This document shows, piece by piece, positions 7,727 to 12,669 of a DNA stretch of 12,669 nt. Origin of the DNA: Clostridiales bacterium (GTDB lineage Bacteria > Bacillota > Peptococcia > Peptococcales > Peptococcaceae). The DNA lies in contig QAKL01000075.1 of the NCBI GenBank assembly GCA_003343815.1, forward strand, positions 1 to 12,669. The letters run 5' to 3'. The first letter of the stretch is position 1, and each line of letters opens with the position of its first letter. The translations under genes and the position numbers were made by a program. The notes under the pieces were generated by a model. The model was not told the origin of the DNA and made no database searches. It saw only the letters and a list, made by a program, of their open reading frames with translations.

Positions 7727-10700
7727 ATGGGAATTTACGCAAAGATTTTACAGGACAGTATTACCGGAATTTACCGCACCAATGCGGCCAATAAGATTTT
7801 GCAGTTTATCAACCGGATCCGCAATGAGTCCGATGTGAACCAGGCGCGGCGGTTTCTGATTGAGCTGATGCAGAATGCCAGGGATCTGGCTTACAAAAAG
7901 CCGGATGGGACACCAGAGCCGGTATCCATCTGCATTCGTCTGTCGGACACAGAACTGGAATTTTCCCACAACGGAAAGGTATTCAGCGTGAAGGACATTC
8001 TTTCTATCATTTATCAGGTATCCTCAAAGAAGCCGGGTGAGGGCATTGGCCAGTTTGGAACGGGCTTCATGTCTACCTATCAGCTTAGTGAACGAGTAGA
8101 GTTAACGTCGTACCTGAAAAATGATGACAATCCGTATCTGCCGTTTACCGTCTGTCTGGACCGGAGTGGTCTGAATAAAGAAGAAATTCTGGATGCCATT
8201 GAGCGGGCCATGGCACAGCTTATGGCGGCAGATCAGGCAGAGGGGATCCCGGACGAGGAGTTTGATCTGACCGGCTACAATACCAGCTTTCTGTATCATC
8301 TCGATCAGGAACGCAGCCGGGAGATTGCCCGGATCGGCATGGAGGACCTGGATCACACGATTTTGTATACGCTGTTATTTTCCCCGCAGATCCGGGCAGT
8401 GGAGCTGATTTATGAGACGGATTTCCGCAGGGAACGGATTGTTTACACCAACGGAACCCCGGTGGAACTGGGAAATGGATTGTACAGCATGGAATTTTTG
8501 CAGGGGGATCGCACGCGTCATCTGGTGTATCAGTCTGCGGGAGAGGGCGCGGAGCGGATCACGGTGGCCTGTGAGTACAGCGACGGACAGATTCTTCCTA
8601 TAGGGGAACAGACTCCGAAACTCTACATTGACTTTCCGCTGATCGGGGCAGAACAGTTCCCGTTTCCGACAGTAATCAACTGCCGGGCTCTGTGTCCCAA
8701 CGAACCGCGCAGCGGCATCAGCCTGGTGGATAATCCTAATTCCCACGATGCCCTGCGCAATAAGGAACTCATGAAACAGGCGGTGGTTCTGTACGGGCAG
8801 TTTTTACACAATCTGGTGGAGCAGGATTTTGGCAGTCTGCAGAATGCGGTGGCCATGCCGGTCTGCCCGGAGAATAAAGAGTGGTCGGCACAGTGGGTGC
8901 GCGCACGGCTCTACAATGGCTGTCTTGACTGTATGAAACGGGAACCCATTTTCCCGACCAGGATTGGAAAACGCAGCCTTGCGGAGGGAAAACTCTGCCT
9001 GATCCGGGAGCGGAATGAGGAGCAGCGAAAGGCCGTGCAGGAGCTGGCAGAGCCATTTAAGGATCTGCTGGTTCCGGTGGATGATACGGACTGGGATCTG
9101 GCTCTGGTTGGATATGAACTTGAGAAGGATAAATGGATCAGCCTGGAGCGGCTTTTGCAGAATGCGGAGCACAATGCGAAGTATCGCCTGGATACCGCGC
9201 GGCAGGATGTGCTTTCCTGGGTGGGGCGGCTGTACCGTGCGGCCATGGAGGCACCGGTTCTAGCAAATGAGATCATGGCGGGAACGCATCCTGTGTTTCT
9301 GGATCAGGAATATGGGCGTTCGGAGCAGTTTACCCTGAAACGCTTTTTTGAGGTGAAGGTGGATCCGGATATTCCGGAATGTCTGAAGGATGCGTCTGAC
9401 TGTGTGGAGATACTTTGTCAGGAGGAGGACCGGCTTCATATCCGTTCATGCCTTCTGCACCCGGATTTCCCGGTCCTTCCGGGAAAACAGCCGGAAGATT
9501 ACGAGACCGGGCGGTTGGTAGCTTATCTTACCGGCCATGCAAATGTTCAGAACACGCGCCTGCTTGATACAAAAACATTCAGTAAATACCGGGAAAATTT
9601 CTGGAAGATCATGATTGCCTGCGGGCCGGATGAGAACCTGAAACGGATTATGGAGGCCTGCTGGAAAACCGATCTTTCCATACTTGCAGAGCCGGTGAAG
9701 GATTCACGCTTTTCTGATTCTATATGGAGGGGCGTGTATTGTGCGGTGCTCTGGAGACTGAGTGACTGGATCAGCAGATGTGCTACACTGGATGCGCTGC
9801 GCGGCGGTCTTGGGCTGGGGGAAGGTGCGGTGCTGGAATGGTTAAATGTTTTTTACCGGGCAGCAGTAGATTATCTGCCTTTGTATAAGCTGAAGGAGCG
9901 GGAACTTGTTTTGAATCAGGCAGGAATTTTCTGCAGGGCAATGAATCTTCAGGAAGATCAGGTGGATGGGGAACTCCGGGCTCTTGCCGGGGTATTATAC
10001 AGAAAGAAGCATGAGACAGAACTGGAACAGGAATTGGTGGACCGCCGGGTCTGCCTGCCGCGCTGGGAAATGTATGTCATGCGGGATAAAAATGCCGCGA
10101 ATATCATCAACGAAGCGGTTCAGAAGCTTCTGTCAGAGAAGAGTCTTTCCCTGGCGGAGCCGCAGTACCAGGATGCCTGCAGCCGTCTGCTTGGCTGGAT
10201 TGGGGAACATGAGAACGAGGTGAAAGAACTGTTCCCGTCCTACTGCACGGAAGAAGACCGGATGAAGCTTCTCACGACCAGAGCGGCGGTTCAGATGAAC
10301 CGCAAGGTGAAGGAATTCCAGACACTGCTGAAGGATACAGGCGTGGAGTCGCTGGAAGAGTTAAAGAAGCTGATCCAGGATGCGGAAACGCATTCCAGCG
10401 AAGCGAAGCAGGAATTGTTTTATGGGGAAGATCAGGATGTGGATTTTGACGCGGAAGAGTTTGACGGAGATCTTTCCAATGAGGAATTTTCGCAAAAGCT
10501 CCGTGAGATCGGTCAGGCCGGAGAACAGTATTTCAACCAGAAGTTGATTGACGGGTTCCGGCAGCAGGGATATGATGTGATCAGAGAAGAGGAGCACTGC
10601 TGTCAGCTGTCCGCGGCAGATGGGCGCACGGCAGAGATCTACCGGCCCGACAGCACCGATTACCACCAGGCCGGATGGGATATCCGGGTACGCACGACAC

Positions 10701-10984
10701 AGCCGGAGAAAGAAGAACAGCCTGCCGCGGAGCGCGTGGATTTTTATGAGGTGAAAACCAGTACCGTGCGCAGCCAGTACCGGCGTTATCTGCGGATTTC
10801 CAATGAGCAGATGGTGAATGCAGCCGCGCTGGGAGAGCATTACCATCTGGTGAAGGTCATCTGTGATCCGGCCAGCCTGGAGGCGGTGGAACACCGCTGT
10901 TACGATAACCTGCTGCAGTATCTCGGCAACCGGACGCTGCAGAATGTGGAGAAGGGCTACCTCTGGAAAGAAACAAGGGAGTGA
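7727..10984 (+). CDS. Hsp90-like (sacsin/NO VEIN-type) ATPase with C-terminal NOV_C domain
   Basis: A 1085-aa protein. The N-terminal GHKL-type ATP-binding domain shows the helix motif ELMQNARD (46-53, with the Asn that holds Mg), SHNGKVF (80-86) in place of the usual D-x-G-x-G, and the glycine-rich lid GEGIGQFGTGF (104-114). A long middle region follows (about 345-915), shared with the 762-aa protein. The C-terminal NOV_C/DUF3883-like domain (about 929-1085) has a complete nuclease-like set: E933, D985 in GWDIRV, and E1008-V-K1010. Plant NO VEIN and many uncharacterised bacterial proteins share this order, and bacterial ones often lie in defence or repair loci. It probably acts in the cytoplasm as an ATP-driven clamp controlling a nuclease-like tail. 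This is the only NOV copy here with all key residues. GGAGG precedes ATG 7727. Confidence 0.85.
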   Translation: MGIYAKILQDSITGIYRTNAANKILQFINRIRNESDVNQARRFLIELMQNARDLAYKKPDGTPEPVSICIRLSDTELEFSHNGKVFSVKDILSIIYQVSSKKPGEGIGQFGTGFMSTYQLSERVELTSYLKNDDNPYLPFTVCLDRSGLNKEEILDAIERAMAQLMAADQAEGIPDEEFDLTGYNTSFLYHLDQERSREIARIGMEDLDHTILYTLLFSPQIRAVELIYETDFRRERIVYTNGTPVELGNGLYSMEFLQGDRTRHLVYQSAGEGAERITVACEYSDGQILPIGEQTPKLYIDFPLIGAEQFPFPTVINCRALCPNEPRSGISLVDNPNSHDALRNKELMKQAVVLYGQFLHNLVEQDFGSLQNAVAMPVCPENKEWSAQWVRARLYNGCLDCMKREPIFPTRIGKRSLAEGKLCLIRERNEEQRKAVQELAEPFKDLLVPVDDTDWDLALVGYELEKDKWISLERLLQNAEHNAKYRLDTARQDVLSWVGRLYRAAMEAPVLANEIMAGTHPVFLDQEYGRSEQFTLKRFFEVKVDPDIPECLKDASDCVEILCQEEDRLHIRSCLLHPDFPVLPGKQPEDYETGRLVAYLTGHANVQNTRLLDTKTFSKYRENFWKIMIACGPDENLKRIMEACWKTDLSILAEPVKDSRFSDSIWRGVYCAVLWRLSDWISRCATLDALRGGLGLGEGAVLEWLNVFYRAAVDYLPLYKLKERELVLNQAGIFCRAMNLQEDQVDGELRALAGVLYRKKHETELEQELVDRRVCLPRWEMYVMRDKNAANIINEAVQKLLSEKSLSLAEPQYQDACSRLLGWIGEHENEVKELFPSYCTEEDRMKLLTTRAAVQMNRKVKEFQTLLKDTGVESLEELKKLIQDAETHSSEAKQELFYGEDQDVDFDAEEFDGDLSNEEFSQKLREIGQAGEQYFNQKLIDGFRQQGYDVIREEEHCCQLSAADGRTAEIYRPDSTDYHQAGWDIRVRTTQPEKEEQPAAERVDFYEVKTSTVRSQYRRYLRISNEQMVNAAALGEHYHLVKVICDPASLEAVEHRCYDNLLQYLGNRTLQNVEKGYLWKETRE
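10975..10980 (+). promoter_or_regulatory. Ribosome binding site fixing the phosphoesterase start
   Basis: AAGGGA is separated by nine bases from GTG 10990. The alternative GTG at 10981 overlaps the previous stop but lies directly against this site, too close for initiation. Confidence 0.6.
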
Positions 10985-10989
10985 GCGTT

Positions 10990-11694
10990 GTGAGAACCAT
11001 CGTGATCGGAGACATCCACGGGTGTTTCCGGGAATTTCAGGCACTGCTGCAAAAAGTTAAATTTGACCGGGAGTCCGACTGTCTGATCCTTCTGGGAGAT
11101 GTGATCGACCGGGGGCCGGACTCTGCCCCGGTTCTGCAGGAATGCCAGATCTTAAATCGTGACATGGGGGAGCGGTTCATCCAGCTCCTTGGCAATCATG
11201 AGGACATGATGCTGGATGCCTATGCCAGCTTTGACCGGTCACTCTGGAACTATAACGGTGGTTCCACAACCCGGAAGAGCTTTTACAAATATAACATGGA
11301 GATACCGCCGGTTCTTGCGTATCTCCGGACGCTGCCGCTTTATTATGAAACGGAGCATTACATCTGCGTGCACGCGGCCATTTCCTGCAAGGGCCTGGAG
11401 CACACCGACCGCCACACTGCCATCTGGGACCGGAAGCTGGCGGAGGACGGCACCTACAGCGGAAAGCTGGTGCTTTACGGGCACACTCCCACGGAAAAAG
11501 TTTTTTACCAGCCGGGAGATGCCACCTGCAAGGCAATTATCGCAGGCAGAACGCAGCCGCTGCCGGAGCGCGGCTGCATCGGCCTTGACACCGGCTGCGT
11601 GGCCAGAAACAAGCTGACCGCCATGGTCATAGAAGAAAACAAACCCGGCGGCCCGGTGTACCAGCTCCGCCAGGTGGAATATGGAAAAAGGTGA
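10990..11694 (+). CDS. Calcineurin/PP1-like metallophosphoesterase
   Basis: A 234-aa protein with all hallmark metal-site motifs: GDIHG (7-11), GDVIDRG (36-42), GNHE (68-71), the histidine of VHAAI (H128) and GHT (164-166), then the family ending GLDTGCV (198-204). Related proteins include serine/threonine phosphatase I and symmetrical diadenosine tetraphosphatase; the sequence alone does not decide. In an operon with an RNA ligase, a role in healing RNA ends (2',3'-cyclic phosphodiesterase or phosphatase, as in the phosphatase module of bacterial Pnkp) or in clearing dinucleotide by-products such as Ap4A is attractive but inferred. GTG 10990 is preferred, giving MRTIVIGDIHG. It follows the ATPase stop by five bases and ends the + operon, with its stop only 12 bases from that of the convergent Abi gene. 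No clear terminator follows. Confidence 0.85.
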   Translation: MRTIVIGDIHGCFREFQALLQKVKFDRESDCLILLGDVIDRGPDSAPVLQECQILNRDMGERFIQLLGNHEDMMLDAYASFDRSLWNYNGGSTTRKSFYKYNMEIPPVLAYLRTLPLYYETEHYICVHAAISCKGLEHTDRHTAIWDRKLAEDGTYSGKLVLYGHTPTEKVFYQPGDATCKAIIAGRTQPLPERGCIGLDTGCVARNKLTAMVIEENKPGGPVYQLRQVEYGKR

Positions 11695-11706
11695 CGGGAG
11701 TCTCCT

Positions 11707-12300
11707 TTATAGAATTTCTGATTTTATATAGTTTTTAATTCGTCCAATTCTTTGCCAATTCTCTGGAAATCCCATTTTCCCAAGGATTTCCTTGTGTATT
11801 GAATGCTTTTTAAAACACATTTTTAAATCATGAAAGAATTTATGAAAATCTTCGGTTGATAAAAGTAACTTTAAAATAATAACCTGTGCATAGAGATCGT
11901 TCTTACCATATGTGTAACGACCTTTTTCCTTAGGAATTTGCAAACGTTCATAATTGTTCACATTCAGGTAATCTGACTGCAAATCTCCATATTCTTTGCA
12001 AAAATGATACGATAACGATGATTTGATGTTTCGTTCTGCCAGCAATATGTATTTGATAAAAATGTTTCTTAAATCATTATCAAAGTCATATAATTCATAA
12101 ATATCTTCAAATGATGTACCTTTCTGAAACTGATTATTGATCGGCTCTTTGAAAATTTCTTTATACCCATTAATCAGTGGAAAATACCCGATTTTTAGCA
12201 ATATCTTTTTGGCGTATTCTTTGTTAGAAATTATCAAGCCCTTCTCCTTTTCCAGAAAGGTAATCTGTTCATCATATGTTAGAAAGCGCTTTTCCCCCAA
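11707..12300 (-). CDS. Abi_2/AbiF-family protein, internally shortened
   Basis: A 197-aa protein starting at TTG 12300, with GGGGGA at 12305-12310. The N-terminal half follows the Abi_2 (AbiD/AbiF) pattern: FLTYDEQITFLEKEKGLII, YFPLINGYKEIF, then TSFEDIYELYDFDNDLRNIF (63-80). The end also fits: YTYGKNDLYAQVI (129-141), LKLLL, and the closing MGFPENW (176-182). Family members I know are near 300 aa. The piece normally between the NINNYD-like stretch and the YxYGKNDL stretch, which includes the HEPN R-x4-6-H RNase motif, is absent: NVNNY (113-117) runs straight into ERLQIPKEKGRY. No R-x4-6-H exists anywhere in the product. AbiF proteins act in abortive infection as RNA-guarded toxins; this copy is probably non-toxic. 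The region is far lower in GC than the + operon, which suggests separate acquisition. Confidence 0.75.
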   Translation of the reverse strand: MGEKRFLTYDEQITFLEKEKGLIISNKEYAKKILLKIGYFPLINGYKEIFKEPINNQFQKGTSFEDIYELYDFDNDLRNIFIKYILLAERNIKSSLSYHFCKEYGDLQSDYLNVNNYERLQIPKEKGRYTYGKNDLYAQVIILKLLLSTEDFHKFFHDLKMCFKKHSIHKEILGKMGFPENWQRIGRIKNYIKSEIL

Positions 12301-12339
12301 GTTTTCCCCCGTTATTTATTAGTTTTGCAAATTCATGTG

Positions 12340-12371
12340 CATAAATAATAAAAGGCCCCCGCAGGGGCCTT
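12340..12371 (-). terminator. Intrinsic terminator between the small RNA and the Abi gene
   Basis: On the minus strand, AAGGCCCC pairs perfectly with GGGGCCTT over eight base pairs around a UGCG loop, and is followed by TTTATTATTTAT. The T-rich side lies only in the minus direction. It would end the short RNA made from the promoter at 12418-12446 and leave read-through as the source of the Abi message. Confidence 0.85.
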
Positions 12372-12411
12372 CAAGACTATGGGCTTCTCAAGTTTCCATA
12401 GTGCGATCACT
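12345..12411 (-). ncRNA. Small structured RNA upstream of the Abi gene (abiF-RNA-like)
   Basis: A transcript of about 65-70 nt is predicted between a consensus promoter and an intrinsic terminator. After a short 5' lead it forms ACUAUGG (12402-12396) paired with CCAUAGU (12382-12376) around a 13-base loop; CUU and AAG inside the loop can add three pairs. Next comes CUUGA and the terminator hairpin. No open reading frame of note lies within it. A conserved abiF RNA motif is known to sit upstream of abiF genes, and AbiF proteins have been described as toxins held by such RNAs, so this is likely the RNA antitoxin. I matched position and architecture, not the Rfam consensus. Confidence 0.7.
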
Positions 12412-12417
12412 AGGTAC

Positions 12418-12446
12418 ATTATAACCTTTCCAAATAAGTTTGTCAA
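12418..12446 (-). promoter_or_regulatory. Perfect sigma-70/SigA promoter for the small RNA
   Basis: On the minus strand, TTGACA (12446-12441), a 17-base spacer and TATAAT (12423-12418). All twelve hexamer bases match consensus and the spacing is optimal, predicting a start near 12411 and very strong constitutive transcription. Confidence 0.9.
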
Positions 12447-12488
12447 GGAGAACATACCCTTGTTAATTTATGTGGATCCATATAAATT

Positions 12489-12519
12489 TATACAAACTGA
12501 TCTTCTCTTGTGTTATACT
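12489..12519 (+). promoter_or_regulatory. Probable promoter of the TetM-like GTPase gene
   Basis: An extended -10, TGTTATACT, gives the hexamer TATACT at 12514-12519. The -35 is weak (TATACA 12489-12494 at 19 bases, or ATACAA 12490-12495 at 18). It points away from the small-RNA promoter, making a divergent pair about 45 bases apart. Confidence 0.55.
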
Positions 12520-12553
12520 AATCAGAAGTATGCTTTCACGGGAGGAGATTTTT

Positions 12554-12669
12554 ATGAGCGGTCAGAACGGAGAAAAAAAGACTGCAAAATATGTTTGTGT
12601 GGGTTTGCTGGCCCATGTGGATGCGGGGAAAACAACCCTGTCAGAAGCGATTTTATATACAACAGGAAC
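12554..12669 (+). CDS. TetM/EF-G-like translational GTPase, N-terminal part (runs off window)
   Basis: The first 38 codons are present. After a charged lead (MSGQNGEKKTAKYV) comes VGLLAHVDAGKTTLSEAILY (16-35), whose AHVDAGKTT is the P-loop form typical of EF-G, LepA and the TetM/TetW ribosomal protection family. The wording LAHVDAGKTTLSEAILY is closest to TetM-like proteins. Many Clostridia carry chromosomal TetM-like GTPases of this kind that are not shown to give tetracycline resistance, so the drug phenotype should not be assumed. GGAGG at 12541-12545 lies eight bases before ATG 12554. It is divergent from the Abi unit and probably the resident gene beside which the accessory region sits. 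Confidence 0.88.
   Translation, partial: MSGQNGEKKTAKYVCVGLLAHVDAGKTTLSEAILYTTG

Noticed and set aside
11696..11706. GGAG-T-CTCC after the phosphoesterase gene as a terminator
   Set aside because: Almost no loop and no proper T-run; it cannot form a credible intrinsic terminator.
12345..12411. Riboswitch or attenuator controlling the Abi gene
   Set aside because: I could not match purine, c-di-GMP or other common aptamer cores. A freestanding RNA with its own consensus promoter and terminator ahead of an Abi gene fits the abiF RNA layout better, though leader control is not excluded.
12497..12525. Inverted repeat CTGAT-N19-ATCAG around the -10 of the TetM-like gene
   Set aside because: Five-base arms with a long spacer are expected by chance in AT-rich DNA; not strong enough to call an operator.
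12554..12669. Calling the right-edge gene a tetracycline resistance determinant
   Set aside because: Only 38 codons are visible, and chromosomal TetM-like GTPases without shown resistance have the same P-loop.
1..12669. CRISPR array, tRNA, rRNA, insertion sequence or phage genes
   Set aside because: No regularly spaced repeats, cloverleaf sequences, transposase motifs or terminal inverted repeats were found on reading both strands.

Overview
The window looks like chromosome or an accessory island from a Clostridia-type Firmicute, probably a gut Lachnospiraceae-like organism. The reasons are strong AGGAGG-type ribosome binding sites, GTG and TTG starts, mid-range base composition, a TetM/EF-G-like GTPase gene at the right edge, and an AT-rich Abi-family gene of a type common in Clostridia. 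This placement is an inference, because there is no rRNA or housekeeping marker.

Bases 3-11694 (+) form one tightly packed gene string. In order it holds: the C-terminal end of a DRB0094-type RNA ligase; a frameshifted gene with a NOV_C/DUF3883-like domain; a 762-aa NO VEIN-like protein that lacks its Hsp90-like ATPase domain; a 726-aa protein with a pol-beta-type nucleotidyltransferase core and a C-terminal domain here called X; a 339-aa stand-alone X protein; a bacterial-type PARG macrodomain protein; a full-length 1085-aa Hsp90-like ATPase with NOV_C domain; and a calcineurin/PP1-like metallophosphoesterase. Gaps are mostly a few bases and most genes have their own Shine-Dalgarno sequence, so co-transcription is likely.

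The string contains two sets of internal paralogs. The NOV family appears three times: full length, ATPase-less, and as a frameshifted NOV_C-like gene. The X family appears twice: fused to a nucleotidyltransferase, and alone. Only the full-length NOV protein keeps the acidic residue of the E-x-K motif of the nuclease-like domain; the other two have K and Q there. RNA ligase, PARG-type macrodomain, nucleotidyltransferase and phosphoesterase together suggest RNA (perhaps tRNA) end repair or nucleotide-modification reversal coupled to an Hsp90-like ATPase with a nuclease-like tail. This is the best candidate in the window for a poorly described system.

Bases 11707-12423 (-) are an AT-rich, convergent unit: a consensus promoter, a short two-hairpin RNA ending in an intrinsic terminator, then an Abi_2/AbiF-family gene. 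It resembles the abiF RNA plus AbiF toxin arrangement, but the protein is only 197 aa, lacks any R-x4-6-H HEPN motif and looks internally deleted. Bases 12514-12669 (+) carry the promoter and first 38 codons of a TetM-like ribosome-associated GTPase.

No tRNA, rRNA, CRISPR array, insertion sequence or phage gene was seen.
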